From: Burkholderia latens
Lineage (GTDB): Bacteria > Pseudomonadota > Gammaproteobacteria > Burkholderiales > Burkholderiaceae
Assembly: GCF_902499045.1 (NCBI RefSeq)
Contig: NZ_CABVPL010000023.1
Location: 33,508-97,507 of the forward strand
DNA: 64,000 bases
Direction: 5' to 3'
Shown: in pieces, positions 8,729-17,463 of the stretch
Numbering within the stretch: position 1 is the first letter of the stretch
Layout of the letters: each line of letters opens with the position of its first letter
The notes under the pieces: model-generated
What the model saw: the letters and a program-made list of their open reading frames with translations, nothing else
The model's database searches: none
What the model was told of the DNA's origin: nothing
Made by a program: the position numbers and the translations under genes

Positions 8729-10552
8729 ATGTGCGGAATCGTCGGAGCAAGCGGCCTGAAGAATCAGGTGCCGCAACTGGTCAATGCGCTGAGCCGGCTC
8801 GAGTATCGCGGCTACGATTCGTGCGGCATCGCCGTGCTGCGTGACGGGCATTTGCGCAGCGAACGCACGCTGCGGCGCGTGGCGGACCTGCAGGATCGCG
8901 TGCTGACGCTCGGTCTCGAAGGTCAGACGTGCATCGCGCACACGCGCTGGGCGACGCACGGCGCGCCGTCCGAAATGAACGCGCACCCGATCGTGTCGGG
9001 CGACACGATCGCGGTCGTGCACAACGGAATCATCGAAAACCATGACGAATTGCGCGCCGAACTGCGGCAACGCGGCTACACGTTCCGCGGCGAAACCGAC
9101 ACCGAGGTGATCGCGCACCTGATCCACAGCGTATATCGCGACGATCTGTTCGATGCGGTCGTGCGCGCGGTCAAGCGGCTGCACGGCGCCTATGCGATCG
9201 CCGTGCTGAGCGCGCGCGAACCCCAACGGCTGGTCGCCGCGCGCGCCGGCTCGCCGCTCGTGATCGGCATCGGCGCGGACCAGAACTATCTGGCGTCCGA
9301 CTGCGCGGCGCTCGGCGACCTGACCGACCGCTTCGTCTATCTCGAGGACGGCGACGTCGCGCTGATCACGCCGGAGCGCATCGACGTGGTCGATTCGGTC
9401 GGCGCCGAAGCGAGGCGGCCGCTGTGCGAGGTCAAGGCGCGCGCCGACGATGCAGCACTCGGCCCGTACCAGCATTTCATGCAGAAGGAAATCTTCGAGC
9501 AGCCGAAGGCGATCGCGGCCACGATCGACGGCATCGACACGATCTCGCCCGCGCTGTTCGGCGGCAGCGACAGCGCACGCGCGTTGCTGTCGCGGACGAG
9601 AAGCGTGCTGCTGCTCGGCTGCGGCACCAGCTACTACGCGGGCCTGACCGCGAAATACTGGCTCGAGAGCATCGCGGGCATCCCCGCGCAGGTCGAGATC
9701 GCCAGCGAATACCGCTACCGCGATACCGTCCCCGATCCGCGCACGCTGGTGGTCGGCATCTCGCAGTCCGGCGAGACCGCCGACACGATCGGCGCGATCG
9801 AGCGCGCGCGCGGGATGGGCCAGGATCTGTCGATGGCGATCTGCAACGTGGCGACCAGCTCGATCGCGCGCGCCGCACCGCTGTGTTTCCTCACGCGCGC
9901 CGGCATCGAGCTCGGCGTCGCATCGACCAAGGCGTTCACGACGCAGCTCGTCGCGCTGTTCCTGCTGACGCTGACGCTCGCGCAGCAGCGCGGCCGGCTC
10001 GACGCCGCGCAGGTCGCGACGCACCTGAAGAAGCTGCACGAACTGCCGGACCGCATCGGCCACGCGCTCGCGCTCGAAACGCAAATCATGGGTTGGGCCA
10101 CGAAGTTCGCGCGCACCGAGAACGCGCTGTTCCTCGGCCGCGGCATTCACTACCCGATCGCGCTGGAAGGCGCGCTGAAGCTCAAGGAAGTGTCGTACAT
10201 CCACGCGGAAGGCTATCCGGCCGGCGAACTGAAGCACGGACCGCTCGCGCTGGTCACGAGCGCGATGCCGGTCGTCACGATCGCGCCGGACGATCGCCTG
10301 TTCCAGAAGCTGAAATCGAACATGGCGGAGGTGCGCGCGCGCGGCGGACGGCTGTACGTGCTCGCGGGCCATCAGCTCGAGATCGACGCCGATCGCGACA
10401 CGCACCTGATCCGCGTGCGCGAATCGGGCGACGTGCTGTCGCCGATCGTCAACGTGATCGCGCTGCAGTTGCTGGCCTATCACGTCGGCTGCGCGCGCGG
10501 CGCCGACGTCGACAAGCCGCGTAACCTCGCGAAATCGGTCACGGTCGAATGA
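8729..10552 (+). CDS. glmS: glutamine--fructose-6-phosphate aminotransferase (isomerizing)
   Basis: GlmS makes glucosamine-6-phosphate from fructose-6-phosphate and glutamine, the first step to UDP-GlcNAc, the substrate of PgaC. The 607-residue length is typical. The N-terminal class II glutamine amidotransferase domain starts MCGIVGA with the nucleophile Cys2; [12 protein letters not shown] and [11 protein letters not shown] belong to the glutaminase site. Two SIS domains follow (about 285-425 and 455-600), with CGTSYYAG and SQSGETADT as sugar-phosphate loops and the usual KSVTVE end. GGAGACGAGG precedes the ATG. It lies 117 bases after pgaD in the same direction and is probably a second, dedicated copy beside a housekeeping glmS elsewhere; that is inference. 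Confidence 0.95.
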   Translation: MCGIVGASGLKNQVPQLVNALSRLEYRGYDSCGIAVLRDGHLRSERTLRRVADLQDRVLTLGLEGQTCIAHTRWATHGAPSEMNAHPIVSGDTIAVVHNGIIENHDELRAELRQRGYTFRGETDTEVIAHLIHSVYRDDLFDAVVRAVKRLHGAYAIAVLSAREPQRLVAARAGSPLVIGIGADQNYLASDCAALGDLTDRFVYLEDGDVALITPERIDVVDSVGAEARRPLCEVKARADDAALGPYQHFMQKEIFEQPKAIAATIDGIDTISPALFGGSDSARALLSRTRSVLLLGCGTSYYAGLTAKYWLESIAGIPAQVEIASEYRYRDTVPDPRTLVVGISQSGETADTIGAIERARGMGQDLSMAICNVATSSIARAAPLCFLTRAGIELGVASTKAFTTQLVALFLLTLTLAQQRGRLDAAQVATHLKKLHELPDRIGHALALETQIMGWATKFARTENALFLGRGIHYPIALEGALKLKEVSYIHAEGYPAGELKHGPLALVTSAMPVVTIAPDDRLFQKLKSNMAEVRARGGRLYVLAGHQLEIDADRDTHLIRVRESGDVLSPIVNVIALQLLAYHVGCARGADVDKPRNLAKSVTVE

Positions 10553-11856
10553 CGACGCTGCCAGTCCGGTTGCCGGGTGCGGTGCGATCGCACCCGGCGT
10601 TGCGCGCGGCGACGCGGCTCGCCGCGGCCGCGATCTTCGGCGCCGGTTACGGCGCGGGCTGCATCGCGGCGCCCGCCGGCGCACCGGTTGTGCACACGGT
10701 CACGATCGACGCGCCCGCCGAGCCGGCCGCCGGCGACAAGGACACCGGCGATCCGCGCCGCTTCATGCACGGCGTCGGCGTGGCCGATGCCGGCGACGGC
10801 AAGCGCTGGGTGTTCTTCAGCAGCGCGGGGCTGCCGCCGCGCGGCGCGACGCGCAACGGCAGCTGGTCGCACGACGTGTACGTGGGCGAATGGCAGCCCG
10901 GCAAACCGCAGCTGACGAACGTGCGCACGTTCATCAGCCGGCCGGAGGCGCAGGAGCCCGTGTCGATCGCGCAGAACGGGCGCGGCGACATCTTCGTCAC
11001 GTTCGAGGACGGCTGGAACACGTCGCAGGAAGTCAGCCAGCGATACGGCGTCTATCGGCGCAACTTGAAGCCGATCAAGCCGTATCCGCGCGACGTCGAA
11101 GCGGGCGGCCATTCGGGGCACGTCGCCGCCGCGGGCGAGCGCTTCGTCGTGTTCTACTCCGCCGACTGGGTCGACGGCGGCGGCGTCGACAATCTCGGCA
11201 GCGGCAACGGCGTGTACGTAAAAACCTACGATTCGGCCGGACGCGTGCTGAATCATGTGCCGGTCGCCGCGCATCGCCGCGAATGGTGGCCGATCGTCGC
11301 GGGCTCGCCGCGCCGTGCGTTGCTGGTCTGGCAGAAATACATCGAAGGCAGCACGGACGCGACGCTCGAATATGCGATGTTCGATCCGTTCACCGCGAAG
11401 CTCGACAAGCTCGGGGCGCTGAGCGACGCGATCCAGTACTACGTGTATTCGTCCGCATACGTGCCCGCGGTCGACCGCTTCATCGTCGTCACGACGACCG
11501 CGGACAACCGCGGCGTCGCGATGCTGATCGGCCCCGACGGCCGCCGCATCGCCACGCTCGACTGCCTGCCGCCATCGGTGCGCGAATCGGGAATCGGCGT
11601 CGATGGCGCGCACGCATACGTGCCGACTCGCGACGGGCGGCTGCTGACGCTGACGCTGACGGCCACGGCCATGTCGGTCACGGGTGCGCAGCGTTCGCCG
11701 GTTCCGTGGGGCTCGACCGGCATCGCCGCGTTTCCGGCACGCGGCGGCACGATGCATGTCGTGTCGCTGACGCCGACCGGCACGCGCGAAGCCGATTTCG
11801 ACACGACGCGCGAAGCGCCTTTGCCGAAGACCGAAGTGCAGTGCCAGAGCCATTGA
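10549..11856 (+). CDS. exported protein of unknown function, possibly beta-propeller, coupled to glmS
   Basis: The ATG overlaps the glmS stop (ATGA), so translation is probably coupled. Of the 435 residues, about 20-42 form a hydrophobic stretch ending near GCIAAPAG, so the protein is likely secreted or periplasmic; the Cys there could be a lipidation site but the surrounding lipobox is weak. The rest has many short beta-strand-like blocks with Trp and Gly ([42 protein letters not shown]) at roughly 45-60 residue spacing, as in WD40/sialidase-like propellers. I do not recognise the family. Its location suggests a role in PNAG handling outside the inner membrane; no catalytic residues are assignable. 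Confidence 0.8.
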   Translation: MTTLPVRLPGAVRSHPALRAATRLAAAAIFGAGYGAGCIAAPAGAPVVHTVTIDAPAEPAAGDKDTGDPRRFMHGVGVADAGDGKRWVFFSSAGLPPRGATRNGSWSHDVYVGEWQPGKPQLTNVRTFISRPEAQEPVSIAQNGRGDIFVTFEDGWNTSQEVSQRYGVYRRNLKPIKPYPRDVEAGGHSGHVAAAGERFVVFYSADWVDGGGVDNLGSGNGVYVKTYDSAGRVLNHVPVAAHRREWWPIVAGSPRRALLVWQKYIEGSTDATLEYAMFDPFTAKLDKLGALSDAIQYYVYSSAYVPAVDRFIVVTTTADNRGVAMLIGPDGRRIATLDCLPPSVRESGIGVDGAHAYVPTRDGRLLTLTLTATAMSVTGAQRSPVPWGSTGIAAFPARGGTMHVVSLTPTGTREADFDTTREAPLPKTEVQCQSH

Positions 11857-12235
11857 CGTCGGCTCATGGCGCGCGGGATCGGCGTGAGCAGTTCATGCCG
11901 ATGTGACGCCGCGCGGATCGCGCAATGCGATCGTGTCTGCGTCGGGCTGTCGGGCTGTCCGCATGCTGTCATGCTGTCATGCTGTCATGCCGGCCTGACT
12001 GCCTTCTGCCCGCATGCCCGCCTACCCGCCTACCCGCCTGACTGCCTGACTGCCTGACCGCCTGACCGCCGGGCACGGGCGCCCGGCCGTGGTCTGCTCC
12101 GATCCGCGCCGTTACGCCTGCACCGCGCCGAAGTCGCCAGCGCCGCGCGTACCGGATAGACTGTCGCCCGATTCCTTCGACCGGCCGCGGCGCCCCCCGC
12201 CCGCGAGCGCCCTCGCCCCCTTTCACGGAGAACGG
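11857..12235. other. intergenic region with octamer repeats before the cytochrome gene
   Basis: No gene is supported in these 379 bases. The segment 11943-12070 is dominated by imperfect 8-base tandem repeats, listed separately. The remainder to the cytochrome start is GC-rich, and the only clear signal is CGGAG at 12226-12230, the ribosome-binding site of the downstream gene. Confidence 0.6.
11943..12070. repeat. imperfect 8-bp tandem repeats
   Basis: The tract begins with two CGGGCTGT units (11943-11958), continues with three ATGCTGTC units (11963-11986), and after a short break has six related octamers at 12020-12067: GCCTACCC twice, GCCTGACT twice and GCCTGACC twice. The paired unit types show local duplication followed by point change, as in slipped-strand expansion. 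It lies between a gene end and the next promoter, so it could alter spacing but cannot shift a reading frame. Confidence 0.85.
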
Positions 12236-13072
12236 ATGCTGAAGCGCCAGTGGTTTTCGCTGTTGCTGCTGATGGTGTGCCTGATCGCGACGCGCGCGTC
12301 CGCGCACGGCACACTCGAACTCGAAACCGACGGTACGCGGCGCGTGCTGACGCGGCAGACGCTGCTCGCGCGCGCCGACGCGACGGACATCCACGTGCCG
12401 CGCGACATCGCGTACGGCCGGCCGATGACGTTCCGCGCGGTGCCGTTCGCGGCGCTGCTCGGCGACACGCCGCTGCCGGCCGACGGCGTGCTGGAGACGC
12501 GCGCGGCCGACGGTTTCGCCGCGCAACTGCCGCTCGATCTCGCGCGCCGCCGCGCGCCGGCCGGCGCCGTTGCGTGGCTCGCGATCGAGGATCCGGCGCA
12601 CCCGTGGCCCGCGCTGCCGGGTAAATCGGTCAGCGCGGGGCCGTTCTATCTCGTGTGGACCGGGCCGGACGCGTCGTCGGTGCGCGGCGAGCAGTGGCCG
12701 TACCAGATCGTGCGCATCACGGTCGAATCGTCGCCGCTCGCGCGCTGGCCGTCGCTCGCGGTCGATCCGTCGCTGCCGGCGAACGACCCGGCCCGCGCGG
12801 GCCAGCGGCTCTTCGTCACGCAATGCCTTGCATGCCACCGCATCGACGGCGCGGGCAGCAGCCAGGCCGGGCCGGACCTGAACACGCCGATGAATCCGGT
12901 CGACTACTTCCAGCCCGGCGCGCTGCGCCGCTACATCCGCAACCCGGCGTCGGTGCGCGACTGGCCGGGCCGCGTGATGCCGGCATTCCCGCCCGATCAG
13001 CTGAGCGACCGGGAACTCGAACAGATCGTCGCTTACCTCGCGTACGTCGCGCGGCGCAAGACCGGCAAGTAA
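12236..13072 (+). CDS. exported c-type cytochrome with N-terminal molybdopterin-domain-like region
   Basis: A 278-residue protein starting at the ATG at 12236 behind CGGAG. Residues 1-22 are a signal peptide ending in ATRASA. Residues about 25-165 (blocks VPFAALLGDTP, GPFYLVW and WPYQIVRITV) resemble the molybdopterin-binding fold of sulfite-oxidase-like proteins but without an evident cofactor cysteine, so this part is probably structural. The C-terminal domain (about 185-275) carries one haem c site, CLACH, and a likely axial Met in RVMPAFPPDQL. It is a single-haem periplasmic electron carrier whose partners are not in the window. It converges on the hydrolase gene ending at 13083. Confidence 0.85.
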   Translation: MLKRQWFSLLLLMVCLIATRASAHGTLELETDGTRRVLTRQTLLARADATDIHVPRDIAYGRPMTFRAVPFAALLGDTPLPADGVLETRAADGFAAQLPLDLARRRAPAGAVAWLAIEDPAHPWPALPGKSVSAGPFYLVWTGPDASSVRGEQWPYQIVRITVESSPLARWPSLAVDPSLPANDPARAGQRLFVTQCLACHRIDGAGSSQAGPDLNTPMNPVDYFQPGALRRYIRNPASVRDWPGRVMPAFPPDQLSDRELEQIVAYLAYVARRKTGK

Positions 13073-13082
13073 GCCGCGGCCG

Positions 13083-14339
13083 TCACGCGCCGGGTTCCTG
13101 CGCGCTTTGCAACACCGCGCGCAGCAGCACGTCGGCGCCGGCCGTCGACCATTCCGGCGTGATCGCCTCGGCTTCGTTGTGGCTGAGACCGTCGACGCAC
13201 GGCACGAAGATCATGCCGGTCGGCGCGACGCGCGCGACGTAGCACGCGTCGTGGCCCGCGCCGGACACGATGTCCATGTGCGACAGCCCGAGCGCCTGCG
13301 CGGCGTCGCGCACCGTGTCGATGCAGCGCGGCGCGAACGGCACCGGCGCATACGTGAAGATCTGTTCGATCCGCGCGCCGAGACCCGCGTCGGCCGCCAC
13401 GCGCGCCAGTTCCGCGCGCAGCGCCGCATCGAGTTCGTCGAGCACCGCGTCGTCCGGATGACGGAATTCGACCGTGAAGAAGCAGTTGCCGGGCACCGTG
13501 TTGCGCGAATTCGGCCGCGCGTCGATCATCCCGACCGTCGCGCGCGCATGCGGCGCATGACGGCGGCCGAGCGCATCGACGAACTGGATCATCCGCGCGG
13601 CGCCGACCAGCGTGTCGCGCCGGAATTCCATCGGCGTCGTGCCCGCGTGCGCGTCGACGCCGGTCAACGTCACCTCGTACCAGCGCTGCCCCTGCCCGGC
13701 CGTCACGACACCGATCGTCTTGCCCGCGCGTTCGAGAATCGCGCCCTGTTCGATGTGCAGCTCGTACGCGGCGTGCACGGGATAGCCGCCGACGGGCTCG
13801 GTGCCCGCATAGCCGATCCGCGCGAGTTCCTCGCCGATCGTCTTGCCGGCGCCATCGGTGCGCGACAGCCCGTATGCGAGCGAATACACGCCCGAGAACA
13901 CGCCGGCCGAGATCATCGCCGGCGCGAAGCGCGAGCCTTCCTCGTTGGTCCAGATCACGACGTCGATCGGACGCTCGGTCTCGATGCCCGCATCGTTGAG
14001 CGCGCGCACGACCTCGAGGCCGCCGAGCACGCCGTAGATGCCGTCGTAGCGGCCGCCGGTCGGCTGCGAATCGGCGTGCGAGCCCGTCATCACCGGCGCC
14101 GCGTCAGGATTGCGGCCCGCGCGGCGCGCGAACACGTTGCCCATCCGGTCGATCCGCACGGCGCAGCCGGCATCGCGCGCCCACTGCACGAACAGGTCGC
14201 GCGATTCGCGGTCGAGGTCGGTCAGCGCGAGACGGCAGACCCCGCCCTTCGGCGTCGCGCCAATCTGCGCCATCCGCTCGAGCGACGCCCACAGACGTGC
14301 ACCGTCGACGCGCGGCGCGCCAGCGAGATCGTCACGCAT
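13083..14339 (-). CDS. M20-family N-carbamoyl amino acid amidohydrolase, probably N-carbamoyl-L-cysteine hydrolase
   Basis: A 418-residue Zn-dependent hydrolase of the hydantoinase/carbamoylase (M20) family, starting at 14339, where it overlaps the upstream gene by 8 bases. Metal-site motifs are GSHADSQ (His88), GRYDGIYG (Asp99), NEEGSRF (Glu133/134), HIEQG (His195) and GAGHDA near the C-terminus. The family includes allantoate amidohydrolase, N-carbamoyl-L-amino-acid hydrolase and ureidoglycolate hydrolase; sequence alone does not choose. The coupled neighbour looks like 2-aminothiazoline-4-carboxylate hydrolase, and in the Pseudomonas route that enzyme is followed by an N-carbamoyl-L-cysteine amidohydrolase (AtcC), so this substrate is the best guess. 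Confidence 0.85.
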   Translation of the reverse strand: MRDDLAGAPRVDGARLWASLERMAQIGATPKGGVCRLALTDLDRESRDLFVQWARDAGCAVRIDRMGNVFARRAGRNPDAAPVMTGSHADSQPTGGRYDGIYGVLGGLEVVRALNDAGIETERPIDVVIWTNEEGSRFAPAMISAGVFSGVYSLAYGLSRTDGAGKTIGEELARIGYAGTEPVGGYPVHAAYELHIEQGAILERAGKTIGVVTAGQGQRWYEVTLTGVDAHAGTTPMEFRRDTLVGAARMIQFVDALGRRHAPHARATVGMIDARPNSRNTVPGNCFFTVEFRHPDDAVLDELDAALRAELARVAADAGLGARIEQIFTYAPVPFAPRCIDTVRDAAQALGLSHMDIVSGAGHDACYVARVAPTGMIFVPCVDGLSHNEAEAITPEWSTAGADVLLRAVLQSAQEPGA

Positions 14340-14871
14340 TGCCGGCCTCCGGCGCGTCGTCGCGCGGCGCGGCGCGCAGCGCATAGCGGAAATCGCAGCG
14401 CTTGCCGCCCTGCATGATCGTGCTCGTGCGCGTCAACGCGATGCGCGGGTCGTAACCCTCGATGAAGTAGCTGTCGCGCGCGCAACTCAGCAAATGGCCG
14501 ATCTCGCCGAGCCCCATCGCGTGATACATCTCCGCGTAGCTGCAACGGTGCACGTCGTAGTCGTAGTGCGCGTCGTCCGCGCGATGCACGGCGACGTCGA
14601 GCGCGTCGTCCTTCTCCCACAGCACCTGCAGCGCGATGAACGACTGCACGCTCGTGCCGTCGGGCTCCTGCGCGGCGAACGTGCGGCCCGCGTCGACGGC
14701 CGCGCCGCGCACGGCTTCCGCGATCACGGCCTGCGCACGCTCGGTGCCGAATTCGCGCTTCATGATCTCGTAGATCGGCTTGATGATTTCCGCTTCGATG
14801 CGGCGCCGCGCGAGGATGCCGAGGCGCGTGTCCTCGGGTGCCGCGGCGGATTCGTGAATCGTGTCGGTCAT
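14332..14871 (-). CDS. L-2-amino-thiazoline-4-carboxylic acid hydrolase family protein
   Basis: A 179-residue protein that by overall pattern belongs to the ATC-hydrolase family (PF14196): an N-terminal helical part with RRRIEAEIIKPIYEIMKREF and a C-terminal part with HRCSYAEMYHAMGL, LLSCARDSYF, and TIMQGGKRCDF. The conserved Cys residues in HRC, LLSC and RCDF are candidates for the active site. In Pseudomonas the family member AtcB opens 2-amino-thiazoline-4-carboxylate to N-carbamoyl-L-cysteine. It overlaps the downstream carbamoylase gene by 8 bases, which strongly supports two consecutive steps. The family also has members of unproven activity, so the substrate remains an inference. Confidence 0.82.
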   Translation of the reverse strand: MTDTIHESAAAPEDTRLGILARRRIEAEIIKPIYEIMKREFGTERAQAVIAEAVRGAAVDAGRTFAAQEPDGTSVQSFIALQVLWEKDDALDVAVHRADDAHYDYDVHRCSYAEMYHAMGLGEIGHLLSCARDSYFIEGYDPRIALTRTSTIMQGGKRCDFRYALRAAPRDDAPEAGNA

Positions 14872-14885
14872 GGGGTGTCTCCGCG

Positions 14886-16052
14886 TTATCTGGTTGCGGT
14901 GCGCGCGCCGCCGAGCACGTCGACGACCGTCCACTTGCCGCCGCGCACCTGGTAGATCGTGAATGCCGGATCCTTCAGGTTGCCTTCGCCGTCGAACGCG
15001 ACCCTGCCCGTGACGCCCGGCCGGTCGGTGGCGCGCACCGCTGCCACCAGCTTCGCCGGCTGCGTCGTGCCGGCCTTCTGCGCGGCGGCGATCAGCGTGG
15101 CGGCCGCGTCGTACGCGAACGGCGCGTGCAGTTCGATCGGCGAGTGGAAGCGCGCGCGGTATTGCGCATCGAACGCGTTGCCGCCCGGCATCCGGTCGAG
15201 CGGCAGGCCCGGCTCGAGCGCGGTCACGCCGTCGCCGTCCTTGCCGGCGATCGACAGGAAGGTCTGGCTCACGAAACCGCCGGCGCCGAGCAGCGGCGCG
15301 TTCACGCCGAGCTGCCGCATGCGGCGCGCGATCGGCGCGGCCTGCGCATCCAGCCCGCCGAAGAACACGAGATCCGCGCGCTTGCCCTTGATCGCGGTCA
15401 GCACGCCGCTGAAGTCGGTCGTCTTGTCGTTTACGTACTGGCGATCGACGATCGTGCCGCCGTTCGCCTGCACACCCTTGATGAACTGATCGGCGAGCCC
15501 CGCGCCGAACGACGTGCGATCGTCGATCACGGCGATGCGCTTCGCCTTCAGCGTCTTCACCGCATAGGCGCCGGTGAAATTGCCGCCCGCATCGTCGTGC
15601 CCCATGATCCGGAACGCCGTCGCGTAGCCCTGCTGCGTGTACTGATGACCGGTGGACGCCGGCGCGATCTGCGGAATGCCCGCATCGCGGTAGACGCGCG
15701 ACGCCGGCACGCTGCAACCCGTGTTCCAGTGACCGACGACGCCGATCACGTGCTGGTCGACGAGCTGCTGCGCGACCGCGACGGCCGTGCGCGGATCGGA
15801 TTGGTCGTCGGCCGCGACGAGCTTGTAGACGACCGGCTTGCCGCCGATGCTCGGATGCTTCGCGTTCGCATCGTCGATCGCGAGTTGCGCGCCGTTTTGC
15901 AGGTCTTTGCCGATCCGTGCAGACGGACCGGTGAGCGGCGCGGCGAGACCGATCAGGATCGTCTGCGGCGCGGACTGCGCGAAGGCGGGAACGGCGGCGA
16001 TCAGCGTGGCCGCGGAGAACGCGAGGCTGGCGGGAAGGAAAGCGATTTTCAT
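14886..16052 (-). CDS. branched-chain-amino-acid-type ABC substrate-binding protein (orphan)
   Basis: A 388-residue periplasmic binding protein of the LivJ/LivK type (type I fold). Starting at the ATG at 16052, residues 1-25 form a signal peptide ending PAFAQ. The mature part shows the expected blocks IGLAAPLTGPSA, KDLQNGAQLAIDDAN and VVGHWNTG. It is 14 bases upstream of the ATC-hydrolase gene in the same direction and is the first gene of that operon. No permease or ATPase gene accompanies it, so it must borrow a transporter from elsewhere or act as a sensor. Its ligand is presumably the substrate of the downstream hydrolases, possibly a thiazoline or N-carbamoyl amino acid. Confidence 0.88.
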   Translation of the reverse strand: MKIAFLPASLAFSAATLIAAVPAFAQSAPQTILIGLAAPLTGPSARIGKDLQNGAQLAIDDANAKHPSIGGKPVVYKLVAADDQSDPRTAVAVAQQLVDQHVIGVVGHWNTGCSVPASRVYRDAGIPQIAPASTGHQYTQQGYATAFRIMGHDDAGGNFTGAYAVKTLKAKRIAVIDDRTSFGAGLADQFIKGVQANGGTIVDRQYVNDKTTDFSGVLTAIKGKRADLVFFGGLDAQAAPIARRMRQLGVNAPLLGAGGFVSQTFLSIAGKDGDGVTALEPGLPLDRMPGGNAFDAQYRARFHSPIELHAPFAYDAAATLIAAAQKAGTTQPAKLVAAVRATDRPGVTGRVAFDGEGNLKDPAFTIYQVRGGKWTVVDVLGGARTATR

Positions 16053-16230
16053 GTGCGGGGATCGGTTGGCTCGAATCAAAACATGAAAAATATTAAAGAT
16101 TCATCACCTGCAGTCCAAATACCCAATTGTTGGATGCTTATGCGATTCGCGACACAATATCGTAAACGCCTGTAAATACGCGATATTTTCATGTTGTCGC
16201 TTACCCTGATTTTTCGATAAAATTCGACAC
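16053..16230. promoter_or_regulatory. divergent promoter region with three copies of an ACATGAAAAATAT-like element
   Basis: This 178-base AT-rich gap separates the binding-protein gene (minus) from the LysR gene (plus). AACATGAAAAATAT occurs at 16080-16093, its near-exact reverse complement ATATTTTCATGTT at 16183-16195, and ACATGAAAAATAT again at 16229-16241, across the LysR start codon. Two inverted copies about 90 bases apart plus one on the regulator start resemble a LysR activation and autoregulation site, but no binding data exist here. Confidence 0.6.
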
Positions 16231-17124
16231 ATGAAAAATATCGAACAGTTGCCGCACGATCCGCCGCTGCGCGCCGTCCGCGCGTTCGAGGCATTCGCGC
16301 GCCTCGGATCGGTCACCGCGGCCGCGCACGAGCTCGACATCACGCCGTCCGCGGTCAGCCATCAGCTGCAATTGCTGGAAGCGTTCATCCAGACGCCGCT
16401 CACGGTGCGGGAAGGCCGGCTGCTCGCGCTCACGGACGAGGGGCGCGACTACTACCGCTCGATCAGCGCCGCGTTCTCCGTGCTGCGCAGCGCGACGCGC
16501 TTCGTGCGCGACCGGTCGTCGCTGCGGCAGATCACGATCAGCCTGATCCCGCTGCTCGGCATCGGCTGGTTCATTCCGCGGCTGCACGCGTTCCTCGCCG
16601 AGAACACCGACGTCGACGTGACCGTGTTGTATGCGCATCACCGCAACTACCGAAGCGACGCGTCGGACCTGTCGATCCGCTTCGGCACCGGCGACTGGCC
16701 CGGCTACCGCTGCGAGCGGCTGCTGCCGGGCGCGATGGTGCCGATGTGCAGCCCGTCGTTCCTGAAGCGTCACGGGCCGTTCCGCACGCCGGCCGATCTC
16801 GCGCACGCGCCGCTCGTGCACGACGAGGATCGCAGCACGTGGGTCAACTGGCTGCATGGCGCCGGCGTGCGGCACGTGTCGCATGCGGTGGGGCCGATGT
16901 TCGAGGACGGCCAGCTGACGCTGAGCGCGGCGCGCGCGGACCTCGGCGCGGCGCTGCTGCGCGCGCCGCTGGTCGAGCGCGAACTGGCGAACGGCGAACT
17001 CGTGCAGCTGTTCGACCATGCGCTCGACGACGGACGCGATTACTACCTGTGCACGCGCGAGGATGCAGACATGCCGGACGGCGCCAGACGCCTGGCCGAA
17101 TGGCTGAGGCGGATGGCCGCTTGA
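16231..17124 (+). CDS. LysR-family transcriptional regulator, GcvA-like
   Basis: A 297-residue LysR regulator. The winged helix-turn-helix is at about residues 14-72 (LRAVRAFEAFARLGSVTAAA ... SAVSHQLQLLE), and the co-inducer-binding domain follows from about 95. The residue pattern RAFEAFARLGSVTAAAHEL and SHQLQLLE is of the GcvA type. It is divergent from the binding-protein/ATC-hydrolase/carbamoylase operon and is its likely regulator. An ATTTTTC-type element of the shared promoter overlaps its start, suggesting autoregulation. Confidence 0.92.
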   Translation: MKNIEQLPHDPPLRAVRAFEAFARLGSVTAAAHELDITPSAVSHQLQLLEAFIQTPLTVREGRLLALTDEGRDYYRSISAAFSVLRSATRFVRDRSSLRQITISLIPLLGIGWFIPRLHAFLAENTDVDVTVLYAHHRNYRSDASDLSIRFGTGDWPGYRCERLLPGAMVPMCSPSFLKRHGPFRTPADLAHAPLVHDEDRSTWVNWLHGAGVRHVSHAVGPMFEDGQLTLSAARADLGAALLRAPLVERELANGELVQLFDHALDDGRDYYLCTREDADMPDGARRLAEWLRRMAA

Positions 17125-17463
17125 GCCGCGGCCCCGGTCGCGGCCCGACGGCGCTCTCCGACGCTGCACCCGCCAGCCTGCGCCCATGCGTTGCGCCGGC
17201 GCGCAGATGCATCTGCGCGCAACGGCCCCACTCCGCCACATCGCGCTTCCCCGCGTTGACCGCCGCGACGCGCGCGCCACATCGTGCGGCGTGGTCACGC
17301 ACGCGCGTCACGGGCCGGAAGTCGCGCGGCCCCGCCGGAACAGGGGCCGGAAGCAGATAGAAATTTCCGATGCCGCGGATTAAAACAAGCAATTTCACAA
17401 ACCGAGGGTGAACCCGGATACTGGGAACACTTCATCAACACCCCAGCAAAAGGAACTCGCAAG
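17125..17463. other. ahpC upstream region
   Basis: The first 200 bases are GC-rich and show no gene. The last 110 bases become AT-richer and hold the OxyR-like box listed separately and the ahpC ribosome-binding site (AAGGA at 17450-17454). Confidence 0.55.
17357..17393 (+). promoter_or_regulatory. OxyR-like binding site upstream of ahpC
   Basis: The tetramers ATAG (17357-17360), CGAT (17368-17371), ATTA (17379-17382) and CAAT (17390-17393) are spaced by exactly seven bases. The E. coli OxyR consensus is ATAG-N7-CTAT-N7-ATAG-N7-CTAT; 12 of 16 positions agree and the spacing is perfect. The site lies about 70 bases before the ahpC start, the expected place for peroxide-dependent activation. 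Confidence 0.65.

Noticed and set aside
8099-10684. 861-codon minus-strand frame opposite glmS
   Set aside because: glmS is certain; the mirror is Arg/Ala-rich and unlike any protein.
11943-12070. CRISPR-like repeat tract
   Set aside because: Repeats are eight bases long and contiguous, without spacers or cas genes.
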